Part shown: one piece after another, positions 35,196 to 44,341 of the stretch
How the letters are laid out: each line of letters starts with the position of its first letter
Position numbering within the stretch: position 1 is the stretch's first letter
Assembly: GCF_019890635.1 (NCBI RefSeq)
Contig: NZ_JAIOAB010000018.1
Location: 1-64,000, forward strand
Source: Streptomyces sennicomposti
GTDB taxonomy: Bacteria > Actinomycetota > Actinomycetes > Streptomycetales > Streptomycetaceae
DNA: 64,000 nucleotides
Reading direction: 5' to 3'
Translations under genes and position numbers: made by a program
Notes under the pieces: generated by a model
Told to the model about the DNA's origin: nothing
The model's database searches: none
The model's input: the letters and a program-made list of their open reading frames with translations, nothing else

Positions 35196-35720
35196 TCACA
35201 GGCTGTCGTTTGCGCGCCGCACTGCCCGCTCTATAGACCAGATCTCCGGAAGTTTCGCATTTAGGTCGTTACAGAGCTTTTCCACCTCTGCGTAGTTCAC
35301 GACTGTTGCTCGAGGCAATGCCCGTCGTTTGCTTACCAACGAAAGCGCCTCAGTAAGGGATTCCTCGTACGAAGAAGCGAACCAGGGCGCATGGACTACG
35401 TTATTCCGCTGGGCAAACAACGGCTTCAATGACCGCAGTAGCTCTAGGCCACGCTCGCGTGTCTGGTCATTGATCTCTTCATTCGCCTGAACCAGAGCGA
35501 TGCAGTTTTCGATCAGATCCGTTGCGCTCTGACCTGCGGCAATGATGTCTGCGTACTTCGAATTGAGCAGTTTGACCATCAAGGACCGCAGACACATCTC
35601 GACAGATGCACTTTCCTGGGCTACCCGTCCAACCAAGGACCAGCGCCGCTCGCGGGCCGATTTCTGCTCAGCTTCCGAAAGTATTCTTCGCTCCGTACCA
35701 GAGTTCTCCACGTTGAACAA
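35196..35720 (-). CDS. HEPN-like protein with RX4H motif
   Basis: I take TTG 35720 (MFNVENSG), with AGGAG five to six bases upstream; GTG 35711 is an alternative. 174 residues, all helical: SARERRWSLVGRVAQESASV near the N-terminus, then a long helix and LFAQRNNVVHAPWFASS with Arg105-x4-His110, the signature of HEPN RNases. Family members are often toxins or defence effectors. It is convergent with the ABC-3C operon (stops 180 bp apart). Codon use is less GC-rich than the core genes. Function is inferred from the motif only. Confidence 0.6.
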   Translation of the reverse strand: MFNVENSGTERRILSEAEQKSARERRWSLVGRVAQESASVEMCLRSLMVKLLNSKYADIIAAGQSATDLIENCIALVQANEEINDQTRERGLELLRSLKPLFAQRNNVVHAPWFASSYEESLTEALSLVSKRRALPRATVVNYAEVEKLCNDLNAKLPEIWSIERAVRRANDSL

Positions 35721-36117
35721 GGTAGCTCCTGAATCACAACCTCCGCTCCGGGTTTTCGCACTCGGCCCACGCGGTCGGCGGAACGGCTTTGGGCTGGAGC
35801 TGCCTTGGCGCGAGTGATCACGGCCCCGTAAGCTTCCGGCGCGTCGGGCAGTCTGTGGACCTGCCCGGTAAAGCACGACGTTGGGGCCATGATCTTCGAG
35901 GCTCGCGCCAAGGTGGCTGCCTAAAGCCGTGGAGCCGACCGCCCCAGCCACGACGTGTTCTGACCTCATGCACAACGTGCCTGCCTCTTGGGCGGGAGCG
36001 GCCGGCCGGCGGTGCCGAGCGGGGCGGAGACATGAGCGCGGGCGCCGCCGGCCGCCCGCGCCCGCCCGGAGGAGCGAAGCGACGACGGGTGCTTGAACCA
36101 GTAGAGAAAGTTGTAAC
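35721..36117. other. Non-coding stretch of about 400 bp right of the HEPN-like gene
   Basis: Frames here lack coding character. 36036-36090 is an extremely GC-rich run (GCCGCCGGCCGCCCGCGCCC type) followed by GGAGGAGCGAAGCGACGACG. I see no RNA gene or clear hairpin. Confidence 0.4.
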
Positions 36118-36495
36118 TCAGTCTGTCTGGCGGGGCTTGAAGTCGTACGCACACGGCGGGAGTTCGGCTGCCTGGCGGTGCGCGAGTGGCAGGAAGAGCA
36201 CGGGCCGGATCGTCCACGTGATGCAGGTCTTGGCGTGGGTCACTGACACCGTGCACGGCTCGGCGCGCAACAAGGCTCGACGGGTCTGGATGCGGCCCTC
36301 GTACAACCACTCCCACGCCTCATCGGAGGCGTCCGCATCTAGGGCCGGTGAGATCGTGCGCAGTGCGACCGCTACCCAACGGTCCGCCTGGGGCGCCGAG
36401 TACGCGTCGAACGATGCCAGCAGCGCTGGCCCCCACTGTTCGGTCAGGTCCTCGGTCCAGCACTCGCACCAGTAGCCCTGCTGCGGCTTCAGCAT
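36118..36495 (-). CDS. Hypothetical protein, 125 aa
   Basis: From ATG 36495 (MLKPQQGYWCECWTEDLTEQ), mixed alpha/beta with Trp-rich N-terminus and DEAWEWLYEGRIQTRR in the middle. No family recognised. Its start overlaps the stop of the ATPase-like gene upstream by 7 bp, so the two form an operon and probably work in one regulatory pathway. Such pairs often accompany GntR and Nudix genes in actinomycete elements. Confidence 0.65.
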   Translation of the reverse strand: MLKPQQGYWCECWTEDLTEQWGPALLASFDAYSAPQADRWVAVALRTISPALDADASDEAWEWLYEGRIQTRRALLRAEPCTVSVTHAKTCITWTIRPVLFLPLAHRQAAELPPCAYDFKPRQTD

Positions 36496-36917
36496 GGGTG
36501 GCCTCCAAGCCGACCGTCCGCGTACAGCTCCGCGGTCACCGTGTGGCCCTGGTCGCTGTCGTGCACGACGACCCGGTGGGCGATGGCGCTGACCATGCCG
36601 AGTCCCCGACCGTGCTCGGCGTCCTGGTCCTGGTGCTCGACCTTCGGTGCCGTTGCCGTGCCGCCGTCGTCCGTGACGGACACCGCGACCACCTGAGCCG
36701 AGACGGCGACCGCCAGGTGGAAGCCGCCGTACTCCCGGCCGCTGGCCGTGTGGAGGATCGCGTTCGCGCTCAGCTCGCTCACGATCAGTTCGGCGTCTTC
36801 GGCTAAGGGGGAGCCGCGCAGGATGTCGCGGGTCCAGCGGCGGGCCCGGCTCACTTCTTCGGGGAATCCTGGGCAACTCAGTCCCCAGACCCGGGCTGTA
36901 CTCATATACTCGTGCAT
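36489..36917 (-). CDS. HATPase-type regulatory protein (anti-sigma-factor-like ATP-binding)
   Basis: ATG 36917 (MHEYMSTARVW) with AAGGA 7 nt upstream gives 142 residues; the open frame starts ten codons earlier. GHKL ATP-binding fold: the N-box-like ELIVSELSANAILHTAS, the G1 region VSVTDDGGTATAP and the G2-like EHGRGLGMVSAIAH. This matches the RsbW/SpoIIAB-like single-domain kinases abundant in Streptomyces. The partner is unknown. Operon with the 125-aa gene. Confidence 0.82.
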   Translation of the reverse strand: MHEYMSTARVWGLSCPGFPEEVSRARRWTRDILRGSPLAEDAELIVSELSANAILHTASGREYGGFHLAVAVSAQVVAVSVTDDGGTATAPKVEHQDQDAEHGRGLGMVSAIAHRVVVHDSDQGHTVTAELYADGRLGGHPC

Positions 36918-36963
36918 ACAAGTTCCTTCGTGCTGGTAGGCCGCCATGTGCAGCGGGTTCGGG

Positions 36964-37395
36964 CTAGACGAGTTTCACGCCGTCGTGGGCGCGGATGGCC
37001 GGCGGGGTCGTCGCGTCGAGCGCGTCCAGGACGCGGATCGCGTACGCCTCGTCAGCAAGCTCGGTGACCTCTTCGCGGGTGGCCCAGCGCAGCGCGCGGG
37101 TCTCGTCACCGGTGGTGGGCACACCGTCGGCGGCTTCACAGCGGAAGACCAGCGAGACGATCAAGCCCTTCATGTTCTTGTAGACGCCGGTCAGGGTCGC
37201 CGGAAGTGCGATCTTGATGCCGGTCTCCTCCAGCACCTCGCGCTGCAGCGCCTCGGGGATGGTCTCCTCGCGTTCGAGGACACCGCCCGGCGGCTCCCAC
37301 TTGCCGTTGTCCCGGCGCTGGATCAGCAGGGCACGGCCCCGGCCGTCCACGACGACCCCGGCCACACTCACGGAGTGCGGACGTTCCAAGCTCAC
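36964..37395 (-). CDS. Nudix hydrolase
   Basis: GTG 37395 gives 143 residues; GAGG lies upstream. The Nudix box GGVLEREETIPEALQREVLE + ETG matches GX5EX7REUXEEXGU. It hydrolyses a nucleoside diphosphate linked to another group; the substrate is unknown. Nudix genes beside GntR regulators are found in actinomycete conjugative elements (for example the pSAM2 immunity protein Pif is Nudix-type), so this could be an element-derived immunity factor. It is divergent from the GntR gene, with 86 bp between starts. Confidence 0.85.
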   Translation of the reverse strand: MSLERPHSVSVAGVVVDGRGRALLIQRRDNGKWEPPGGVLEREETIPEALQREVLEETGIKIALPATLTGVYKNMKGLIVSLVFRCEAADGVPTTGDETRALRWATREEVTELADEAYAIRVLDALDATTPPAIRAHDGVKLV

Positions 37396-37456
37396 GTTCC
37401 TCGGCCCTCCCGGCTGACTAGGCTTCCACGGTAGCAACGAGCGCCGTCCACTTGTC

Positions 37457-37466
37457 TAGATATCTA
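37457..37466. promoter_or_regulatory. Perfect palindrome TAGATATCTA in front of the GntR gene
   Basis: TAGATATCTA (37457-37466) lies within CTTGTCTAGATATCTAAAGG, just upstream of the RBS AAAGGAG. GntR/HutC regulators usually bind short AT-centred palindromes near their own promoter, so this is a candidate autoregulatory operator that could also control the divergent Nudix gene. Confidence 0.55.
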
Positions 37467-37481
37467 AAGGAGTACAGCGAC

Positions 37482-38270
37482 GTGAGCCCCCTCCAGTCCG
37501 GCCTCCTCGGCGAACTCGACCCCACGAGTGATCGTGCGGTCTTCCGGCAGATCGCCGACCACCTGCGCGACGCCATCGGCCGCGGACGGTTCGGCGAGGG
37601 CGAGAAGCTGCCCTCCGAGGCCGAACTCGTCGAGCACTACGGCGTCTCCCGCATGACCGTCCGCCACTCCTTCTCCATCCTCCAGGGCGAAGGACTCGTC
37701 CACGCCGAGCACGGCAAGGGCGTCTTCGTCCGGCCCCGGCCGCCCGTACGGCGGCTCGCCTCCGACCGCTTCGCCCGCCGTCACCGGGAAGAGGGCAAGT
37801 CCGCCTTCCTCGTGGAGGCCGACGCCGCCGGCAGTCATCCCCAGGTCGACGGTCTGGAGGTGAAGGAGGAGAAGGCCGGTCCGGATGTGTCCGCGCGGCT
37901 CGGAGGCGTGCGGCGCGTGCTCGCGCGGCGGCGCCGGTACCTGCTCGACGGGCGGCCCGTGGAGTTCGCCGCCTCCTACCTGCCCCTCGACATCGCGCGG
38001 GGCACGCAGATCGCCGAGCCGAACCCCGGGCCCGGCGGCATCTACGCCCGCCTCGAAGAACTGGGCCACCGCCTCGACCACTTCGAAGAGGAGATCCGCG
38101 CCCGGATGCCCTCCCCGGACGAAGTACGCACCCTGCGCCTCGCCTCCGGCGTCCCCGTCATCCACCTGATCCGCACCGCGTTCGACGCCGAGGGGCGGGC
38201 CGTCGAAGTGTGCGACACCGTCATGGCCGCCGACGCCTACGTCCTCGCCTACCAGCTCCCGGCGACGTGA
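37482..38270 (+). CDS. GntR-family regulator, HutC/UTRA type (intact copy)
   Basis: GTG 37482 with AAAGGAG nine bases upstream gives 262 residues. The winged HTH (about 18-85) contains ADHLRDAIGRGRFGEGEKLP, then VEHYGVSRMTVRHSFSILQG. The UTRA ligand domain spans about 105-258 (RYLLDGRPVEFAASYLPLD; GIYARLEELGHRLDHFEEEI). It probably represses its own promoter and the divergent Nudix gene. Its 3' half is duplicated as the fragment at 30728-31104. The gene resembles KorSA-like repressors of Streptomyces elements in class, but its ligand is unknown. Confidence 0.88.
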   Translation: MSPLQSGLLGELDPTSDRAVFRQIADHLRDAIGRGRFGEGEKLPSEAELVEHYGVSRMTVRHSFSILQGEGLVHAEHGKGVFVRPRPPVRRLASDRFARRHREEGKSAFLVEADAAGSHPQVDGLEVKEEKAGPDVSARLGGVRRVLARRRRYLLDGRPVEFAASYLPLDIARGTQIAEPNPGPGGIYARLEELGHRLDHFEEEIRARMPSPDEVRTLRLASGVPVIHLIRTAFDAEGRAVEVCDTVMAADAYVLAYQLPAT

Positions 38271-38367
38271 CGGCGCAGCGCGCTGGTATGCCGAAGCCCC
38301 CCGCCGCGAGCCGTCGCGGGCAGGGGGCCTCAGGAAGAACAGCAGGGGTTACTTCTTCTTGCCCTGG
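37894..38367. repeat. 474-bp direct repeat, right copy (partner 30728-31201)
   Basis: Contains the 3' half of the intact GntR gene, the intergenic hairpin and the last 18 bp of gpmA, which continues intact to the right. This is therefore the resident chromosomal copy, while the left copy is partial at both ends. Confidence 0.92.
38296..38328. terminator. Hairpin between convergent GntR gene and gpmA
   Basis: GCCCCCCGCCGCG pairs with CGCGGGCAGGGGGC with a mismatch and a one-base bulge. It is duplicated in the left repeat at about 31130-31162. Confidence 0.7.
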
Positions 38368-39110
38368 TTCTTGACCGCTTCGATGGCTGCGGCTGCCGCG
38401 TCCGGGTCGAGGTAGGTGCCGCCCGGGATCAGGGGGCGGAAGTCGGCGTCGAGTTCGTAGGCGAGGGGGATGCCCGTCGGGATGTTGAGGCCCGCGATGT
38501 CGGCGTCCGAGATGCCGTCCAGGTGCTTGACCAGGGCGCGCAGGCTGTTGCCGTGGGCGGCGACCAGGACCGTGCGGCCGGTCAGGAGGTCGGGGACGAT
38601 CGCGTCGAACCAGTACGGGAGCATCCGGACGACGACGTCCTTCAGGCACTCCGTCTGCGGGCGCAGCTCCGGCGGGAGGGTCGCGTAGCGGGGGTCGGAG
38701 AACTGGGAGTACTCGGCGTCGCGGTCCAGCGGCGGCGGCGGGGTGTCGTAGGAGCGGCGCCAGAGCATGAACTGCTCCTCGCCGAACTCCGCCAGCGTCT
38801 GCGCCTTGTCCTTGCCCTGGAGCGCGCCGTAGTGCCGCTCGTTCAGGCGCCAGCTGCGGTGGACCGGGATCCACAGGCGGTCGGCGGACTCCAGCGCGAG
38901 CTGCGCCGTGCGGATCGCGCGCTTCTGGAGGGAGGTGTGGACCACGTCGGGCAGCAGGCCGGCGTCCTTGAGGAGCTCGCCGCCCCGCGTCGCCTCCTTC
39001 TCGCCCTTGGCGGTCAGGTTGACGTCCACCCAGCCGGTGAACAGGTTCTTCTCGTTCCACTCGCTCTCGCCGTGGCGGAGGAGGATCAGCTTGTACGGTG
39101 CGTCGGCCAT
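38349..39110 (-). CDS. gpmA: 2,3-bisphosphoglycerate-dependent phosphoglycerate mutase
   Basis: Glycolytic enzyme interconverting 3- and 2-phosphoglycerate. 253 residues from ATG 39110. The catalytic loop [20 protein letters not shown] (9-28) has the phospho-His. [16 protein letters not shown] and [17 protein letters not shown], with the second His, are diagnostic of the dPGM group. The tail is Lys-rich (KNQGKKK), and its last 18 bp are duplicated at the island's left end, so this gene's 3' end is the integration or recombination point. Confidence 0.95.
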   Translation of the reverse strand: MADAPYKLILLRHGESEWNEKNLFTGWVDVNLTAKGEKEATRGGELLKDAGLLPDVVHTSLQKRAIRTAQLALESADRLWIPVHRSWRLNERHYGALQGKDKAQTLAEFGEEQFMLWRRSYDTPPPPLDRDAEYSQFSDPRYATLPPELRPQTECLKDVVVRMLPYWFDAIVPDLLTGRTVLVAAHGNSLRALVKHLDGISDADIAGLNIPTGIPLAYELDADFRPLIPGGTYLDPDAAAAAIEAVKNQGKKK

Positions 39111-39329
39111 GCCTCCGAGCCTAATCCACGCATACGGCGCACCGCCCGTGTGCCCGGTGGGCGGACGACGGCCCGCTCGAGCGTGGGCGGCCGGTCCCGG
39201 GCGGCCCCCTCGCCCCGTTCCGGCCGCGACCTCGACAGTTGACTGGTTCTGTTAATTGAGTAGCCCCCGCCGAGCGGTCGCTCGTAAGTTGTGCGCATCG
39301 CCGCAGCCACTTACATCCGGGGGTCCTCC

Positions 39330-40664
39330 ATGTCCGTCTCCGCGCTCAGACGTGCCGCTCGCGAGACGGTCTCCGGGTTGCCCCGGGAGTTCTGGTGGCT
39401 GTGGACCAGCACCCTCGTCAACCGGCTCGGCGCCTTCGTCGCCACCTTCATGGCGCTGTACCTGACGCTGGACCGCGGCTATTCCGCCTCCTACGCCGGT
39501 CTCGTCGCCTCCCTGCACGGCCTCGGCGGCGTCGTCTCCTCGCTCGGCGGCGGGGTGATGGCCGACCGGCTCGGGCGGCGGCCCACCCTCCTCGTCGCGC
39601 AGGCCTCCACGGCCGTCTTCGTCGCCCTCCTCGGCTTCGTGCGCGACCCCGTCTCCATCGCCGCCGTCGCCTTCCTCGTCGGCATGGCCTCCAACGCCTC
39701 CCGGCCCGCCGTGCAGGCGATGATGGCCGACATCGTGCGGCCCGAGGACCGGGTGCGGGCCTTCTCGCTCAACTACTGGGCGATCAACCTCGGCTTCGCC
39801 GTCTCCTCCATGGCGGCCGGCTTCATCGCCGAGTTCAGCTACCGCGCCGGCTTCCTCATCGAGGCCGGGATGACCCTGGCCTGCGCCCTCGTCGTCTTCC
39901 TCAAGCTGCCCGAGTCCCGGCCGGACAAGGCTCCCGGGGGCGGCGCCCCCGGGGGCGGGGTGGACGAGCGCGTCGGGCTCGGCACCGTGCTACGCGACCG
40001 GCGGTTCATGGCCGTCGTCGGGCTGTCCTTCCTGGTCGCGCTCGTCTTCCAGCAGGGGTCCGTCGGGCTGCCGGTCGCCATGGGGCGCGCCGGGTTCACG
40101 CCCGCCGACTACGGCTTCGCCATCGCCGTCAACGGCGTCCTGATCGTCGCCCTGCAGATCCCCGTCACCCGGTTCATCGAGCACCGCGACCCGCGGCGGC
40201 TGCTCGTCGTCTCCTCGCTGCTCGCCGGGTACGGCTTCGGGCTCACCGCCTTCGCCGGGTCGGTCGGCGTCTTCGCGCTGACCGTGTGCGTGTGGACGAT
40301 CGGCGAGATGGTGAACGCCCCGACGCAGACCGGGCTCGTCGTGCGGCTCTCCCCCGCCCACGGGCGCGGCCGTTACCAGGGCGTCTACACCCTGTCCTGG
40401 TCGCTGGCCGCGCTCATCGCCCCGCTGATGTCCGGCGCGGTCATCGACCGGCTCGGCGCGGCGTGGCTGTGGGGGATGTGCGCGGTCGTCGGTACGGCGG
40501 CCGGGGTGGGGTACGGGGTGCTGATGCGGCGGCTGCCGGCGGAGGGAACGGCTGCCGCCGCGGTGGTCAAGGATGCCGGGGCCCCGGCCTCCGGGGTCCC
40601 TGCCTCCGGGGCTCCGGCCTCCGGGACCTCTGCTCCGGCGGCAGCCGGGGCCGACGCGGTCTGA
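39330..40664 (+). CDS. MFS transporter
   Basis: A 444-residue major facilitator from ATG 39330 (an earlier ATG is 13 codons upstream). About 12 transmembrane segments. The loop 2-3 motif is GGGVMADRLGRRPTLL and a second-half equivalent is FIEHRDPRRLLV. This is the drug-efflux-like, 12-TM exporter type; substrate unknown. The C-terminus has Pro-Ala-Ser-Gly repeats (PASGVPASGAPASG) encoded by imperfect 15-bp tandem repeats. Confidence 0.88.
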   Translation: MSVSALRRAARETVSGLPREFWWLWTSTLVNRLGAFVATFMALYLTLDRGYSASYAGLVASLHGLGGVVSSLGGGVMADRLGRRPTLLVAQASTAVFVALLGFVRDPVSIAAVAFLVGMASNASRPAVQAMMADIVRPEDRVRAFSLNYWAINLGFAVSSMAAGFIAEFSYRAGFLIEAGMTLACALVVFLKLPESRPDKAPGGGAPGGGVDERVGLGTVLRDRRFMAVVGLSFLVALVFQQGSVGLPVAMGRAGFTPADYGFAIAVNGVLIVALQIPVTRFIEHRDPRRLLVVSSLLAGYGFGLTAFAGSVGVFALTVCVWTIGEMVNAPTQTGLVVRLSPAHGRGRYQGVYTLSWSLAALIAPLMSGAVIDRLGAAWLWGMCAVVGTAAGVGYGVLMRRLPAEGTAAAAVVKDAGAPASGVPASGAPASGTSAPAAAGADAV

Positions 40665-40730
40665 GCCGGGGCGGGCTGCGCCCAGGGGTGGGGCGGGGCG
40701 GGTGTTTCGCCCCCGCCGCCCCTACCCTTC

Positions 40731-40842
40731 CCGTCCCTGGGGGCTTCGCCCCCAGACCCCCTTGTGCGCAGTTCCCCGCGCCCCTGAAACGCACCACCCG
40801 AAACGCACCCCCCGAAACACACCACCTGAAACGCGCCCCCGC
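40731..40842. repeat. Streptomyces-type intergenic repeat followed by 14-bp tandem repeats
   Basis: CCCTGGGGGCTTCGCCCCCA + GACCCCCTTGTGCGCAGTTCC and CCGCGCCCCTGAAA form the hairpin-containing repeat often scattered between Streptomyces genes. It runs into about four GAAACGCACCACCC-like units (40787-40842). It lies between the convergent MFS and DUF2000 genes and may act as terminator. Confidence 0.7.
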
Positions 40843-40843
40843 C

Positions 40844-41263
40844 TCACGGATGCATCCGTGCTCCCTTCAGTACCTTGTCCACCGCGTTCCGCGGGCCGTA
40901 CACCGCCAGGCCCACCAGGTCCAGGTCGGCGGTCGGGACCGCCGCCACCGCCGCGCGGTTGTCCGTGTCGTTGCCCGTCGTGAAGAGGTCGGCGGTGAAG
41001 ACGGCGCGCGGCAGGGCGCGCGCGAGCGCGCGTCCGTGGGCCGCCGTCAGCGTCTCCTTGGCGCCCTCGAAGACCAGCACCGGCTGGCGGAACATCGGCA
41101 GGTACGACACCTCGTCGGCGTCCGCGTACGGCTCCCCGATCACCTCGGGGACCGTCGTGCCGAGGCCGCTGACCAGGAAGGCGGTGACGTTCAGGCGCTG
41201 CCAGGACTCCAGGTCCTCGCGCAGCAGTACGGCGATCTTCGTGTCGAAACGCATGTCAGGCAT
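40844..41263 (-). CDS. DUF2000 family protein
   Basis: ATG 41263 with GAGG 8 nt upstream gives 139 residues. KIAVLLREDLESWQRLNVTA is the DUF2000 start, followed by YLPMFRQPVLVFEG, then a helical middle and DLDLVGLAVYGPRNAVDKVL. Function unknown; the fold is of the peptidyl-tRNA hydrolase-like type. It is divergent from the AraC gene (49 bp between starts), an arrangement that suggests regulation by it. Confidence 0.85.
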   Translation of the reverse strand: MPDMRFDTKIAVLLREDLESWQRLNVTAFLVSGLGTTVPEVIGEPYADADEVSYLPMFRQPVLVFEGAKETLTAAHGRALARALPRAVFTADLFTTGNDTDNRAAVAAVPTADLDLVGLAVYGPRNAVDKVLKGARMHP

Positions 41264-41312
41264 GCCGGAAGCCTCGCGGACGGCCCGCGGCGTGGTCTTG
41301 TACGTTCTTTGC

Positions 41313-42200
41313 ATGGCCGCCCAGTCCGCCGCCGCCCCCGCCGCCCAGTCCGCCCCGCCGTCCCGGAGTGGCGCTTCGAGCAGCGCCTCCTCTGCTTCGA
41401 GCAGCGCCTCCGGCTCTTCGAACAGCGTCTCCGCCTGGCGTCCGCGCGTTCCGGGCGTGGTGGAGGTCTTCCACGCGCAGTTCACCGGGTACGCCTATCC
41501 GATGCACGTCCACGACGCCTGGACGCTGCTGATCGTGGACGACGGGGCCGTACGGTACGACCTGGACCGGCACGAGCACGGCACCCCGCTCGACACGGTG
41601 ACCCTGCTGCCGCCGCATGTGCCGCACAACGGCTCCCCGGCCACCGCGCACGGTTTCCGCAAGCGGGTGCTGTACCTGGACTCCAGCCGGCTCGGCGAGG
41701 ATCTCATCGGGGCGGCCGTGGACGGCCCCGGCCTGCGGGACCCGGTGCTGCGGCGGCGGGTCGCGCAGTTGCACACCGCGCTCGCGCTGCCCGGCGAGGA
41801 GCTGGAGGCGGAGAGCAGGCTGACGCTGGTCGGCGAACGGCTGCGCGCCCGGCTGCGGCCCAAGGCCGCGCCCGAGGACCCGCGGCCGGATCCCGGTGTG
41901 GCCCGGCGGCTGCGGGAGCTGCTGGACGAGCGGGTGCCGCAGGGCCTCACCCTCGACGAGGCGGCGGCGGCCGTGCACGCCCATCCGGCGCATCTGGTCC
42001 GGGCGTTCAGCGGTGCGTACGGCATCGCGCCGCACCAGTACCTGATGTCCCGGCGGGTCGAGCGGGCCCGGCGGCTGCTCCTGGCGGGGATGCCGCCGGC
42101 CGAGGTGGCCGGGGCGACCGGCTTCTACGACCAGGCCCATCTGACCCGGCAGTTCCGGAAGTTGGTCGGGGTCACACCGGGGCGTTACCGCGCCCGTTGA
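41313..42200 (+). CDS. AraC-family transcription regulator
   Basis: A 295-residue protein. A cupin sensor domain (about 55-150: FTGYAYPMHVHDAWTLLIVD, VTLLPPHVPHNG) precedes two HTH motifs (about 190-295: TLDEAAAAVHAHPAHLVRAF and MPPAEVAGATGFYDQAHLTR). The first 45 residues are Ser/Ala-rich and come from three 21-bp tandem repeats at 41373-41435, so they may be disordered or untranslated. It probably controls the divergent DUF2000 gene. Confidence 0.9.
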   Translation: MAAQSAAAPAAQSAPPSRSGASSSASSASSSASGSSNSVSAWRPRVPGVVEVFHAQFTGYAYPMHVHDAWTLLIVDDGAVRYDLDRHEHGTPLDTVTLLPPHVPHNGSPATAHGFRKRVLYLDSSRLGEDLIGAAVDGPGLRDPVLRRRVAQLHTALALPGEELEAESRLTLVGERLRARLRPKAAPEDPRPDPGVARRLRELLDERVPQGLTLDEAAAAVHAHPAHLVRAFSGAYGIAPHQYLMSRRVERARRLLLAGMPPAEVAGATGFYDQAHLTRQFRKLVGVTPGRYRAR

Positions 42201-42314
42201 TCGGAGCCACGCCGGGGCGCTACCGCACCCGTTGAACCGGGGCGCTGCCGCGCCCGCTGACGGGGCGGGAGACCGCGTCGGGGCGGGAGACCGCGTCGGG
42301 GCGTAGCCCCCGCC

Positions 42315-42833
42315 TCAGTCCCCCCGGCGTTCCGTCAGGTGCGCGAACGCCTCCAGGTTCCGCGTCGACTCCCCGCGCGACACCCGCCACGCGTACTCGC
42401 GGCGGATCGCGGAGGCGAAGCCCAGTTCCAGCAGGGTGTTGAAGCTGCCGTCGGCGGCTTCCAGGACCTGTCCGAGGAGGCGGTCCACCTCGTCGGCGGT
42501 GACCGCGGCCAGCGGCAGGCGGCCGGTGACGTAGACGTCGCCGAGGTGGTCGACGGCGTAACCGACGCCGTACAGCTTGAGGTTGCGCTCCAGGAGCCAG
42601 CGGTGGACGCCCGCCTCGTTCTCGTCGGGGTGGCGGATGACGAAGGCGTTCAGGGACAGGGAGTGGCGGCCGACGATCATCTGGAGGGTGGTCGACAGCT
42701 TGCGGGTGCCGGGGAGTTTGACGACGTAGGTGCCCGACTCGGGGCTCTCCCACTCCACTTCGGCGTCCTTCAGCGCGGCCTCGATGACCTGCGCCGCCCG
42801 CTGCTGCCCGCTCTCGCCCATCGCCTTACCCAT
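42315..42833 (-). CDS. YbjN domain protein
   Basis: A 172-residue protein. The YbjN-like part contains [20 protein letters not shown], then the helix [20 protein letters not shown] and [20 protein letters not shown]. These fold like type III secretion chaperones; in actinobacteria the role is unknown. It overlaps the end of mshA by 8 bp (42826-42833), a pairing conserved in streptomycetes, suggesting a link to mycothiol metabolism or simply co-transcription. Confidence 0.88.
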   Translation of the reverse strand: MGKAMGESGQQRAAQVIEAALKDAEVEWESPESGTYVVKLPGTRKLSTTLQMIVGRHSLSLNAFVIRHPDENEAGVHRWLLERNLKLYGVGYAVDHLGDVYVTGRLPLAAVTADEVDRLLGQVLEAADGSFNTLLELGFASAIRREYAWRVSRGESTRNLEAFAHLTERRGD

Positions 42834-44163
42834 GGGGGGAGCGTACGCGACGGCGGTGGGCGTGCAGGGCGGCCGTGTAGACGTCGGCGGTGGCGGCGGC
42901 CGAGGAGTCCCAGCCGAAGGACTGCGCGTGCCGGGCGGCGGCGGCGCCCATGCGGTCGGCGAGGTGCGGCGCGTCGGCGAAGTCGCGCAGCACGCGCGCG
43001 TAGGCGGCCGGGTCGTGGCCCTGGACGAGGAATCCGGTCTCGCCGTCGCGCACCGCGACCGGCAGGCCGCCGACGGCGGCGGCGAGCACGGGGGTGCCGG
43101 TGGCCTGCGCCTCGATGGCGACCAGGCCGAAGGACTCGCTGTAGGACGGCATGACCAGCACGGACGCGGCCCGGAACCAGTCGGCGAGCTGGTCCTGCCC
43201 GACGGGCGGGCGGAACCGTACGACGTCGGCGATGCCGAGCCGGGCCGCCAGCTTCTGCAGGCCCTCCGGTTTGGCGAGGCCGCTGCCGCTGGGGCCGCCG
43301 ACTATCGGGACGACGATGCGCGAGCGCAGGTCGGGGCGTTCGTCGAGGAGGACTCCCACGGCCCGCAGCAGGACGTCGGGGGCCTTGAGCGGCTGGATGC
43401 GGCCGGCGAACAGGGGGATCAGGGCGTCCTCGGGCAGGCCGAGGCGGGCGCGGGCGGCGGCGCGGCCGTCGCCGGGACGGAAGCGGGTGAGGTTGACGCC
43501 CGGGTGGACGACGGCGACCTTGGCGGGGTCGGCGGCGTAGTGCCGGACCAGCTCCTCGGCCTCCTCGTCGGTGTTGGCGATCAGCCGGTCGGCGGCGGCG
43601 ACGATCTGGGTCTCGCCGATGACGCGGGCGGCCGGTTCGGGGGTGTCGCCCTCGGCCAGGCTGGCGTTCTTGACCTTGGCCATGGTGTGCATGGCGTGCA
43701 CCAGGGGGACGCCCCAGCGCTGGGCGGCGAGCCAGCCGACGTGGCCGGAGAGCCAGTAGTGGGAGTGGACGAGGTCGTAGTAGCCGGGGCGGTGGCCCGC
43801 CCATGCCTGCATGACGCCGTGGGTGAAGGCGCACAGCTGGGCCGGCAGGTCCTCCTTGGCCAGCCCCTCGTACGGGCCGGCGTCCACGTGCCGGACCAGG
43901 ACGCCGGGGGCGAGTTCCACGGCGGGCGGCAGGCCGCCGGCGGTGGCGCGGGTGAAGATCTCCACCTCGACGCCCTGCGCGGCCAGCCGCTGGGCCAGTT
44001 CCACGATGTAGACGTTCATGCCGCCGGCGTCGCCGGTGCCGGGCTGGTGCAGGGGTGAGGTGTGCACGGAGAGCATGGCGACGCGCCGGGGGCGACGGTA
44101 CAGCCGCAGCCGTGCGGGAGCCGACGCGGAGCGACGCCCGAGCCTGCTGACGTACTGGCTCAC
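42826..44163 (-). CDS. mshA: D-inositol-3-phosphate glycosyltransferase MshA
   Basis: First step of mycothiol biosynthesis: transfers GlcNAc from UDP-GlcNAc to inositol 3-phosphate. 445 residues from GTG 44163 with GAGAGGAA upstream. A GT-B fold enzyme of family GT4: [20 protein letters not shown] near the N-terminus, [29 protein letters not shown], and the C-terminal donor-site motif [19 protein letters not shown]. Mycothiol is the main thiol of actinomycetes. The gene heads the pair with the YbjN gene. Confidence 0.94.
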   Translation of the reverse strand: MSQYVSRLGRRSASAPARLRLYRRPRRVAMLSVHTSPLHQPGTGDAGGMNVYIVELAQRLAAQGVEVEIFTRATAGGLPPAVELAPGVLVRHVDAGPYEGLAKEDLPAQLCAFTHGVMQAWAGHRPGYYDLVHSHYWLSGHVGWLAAQRWGVPLVHAMHTMAKVKNASLAEGDTPEPAARVIGETQIVAAADRLIANTDEEAEELVRHYAADPAKVAVVHPGVNLTRFRPGDGRAAARARLGLPEDALIPLFAGRIQPLKAPDVLLRAVGVLLDERPDLRSRIVVPIVGGPSGSGLAKPEGLQKLAARLGIADVVRFRPPVGQDQLADWFRAASVLVMPSYSESFGLVAIEAQATGTPVLAAAVGGLPVAVRDGETGFLVQGHDPAAYARVLRDFADAPHLADRMGAAAARHAQSFGWDSSAAATADVYTAALHAHRRRVRSPHG

Positions 44164-44341
44164 GTGGCGTTCCTCTCTGCTGCTGTCGCGGACATGCCCG
44201 ACAGGGGTCGCGGCGCGCCCTTCCGGAAGTAACGCCGGACGGGTCCACTTCCATCCCGGCGCCGGTACCTTTACCGAATCATTGCCGAAGGTCGGTCAAC
44301 CGTTCGACGCCGGGGCGCGTGCCCCCGCCGGGGCGGGCCCG

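Noticed and set aside
39395..42235. A 946-codon plus-strand open frame across the MFS, DUF2000 and AraC region
   Set aside because: It is out of frame with the clear MFS and AraC proteins and shows an Arg/Pro-rich composition typical of shadow frames.
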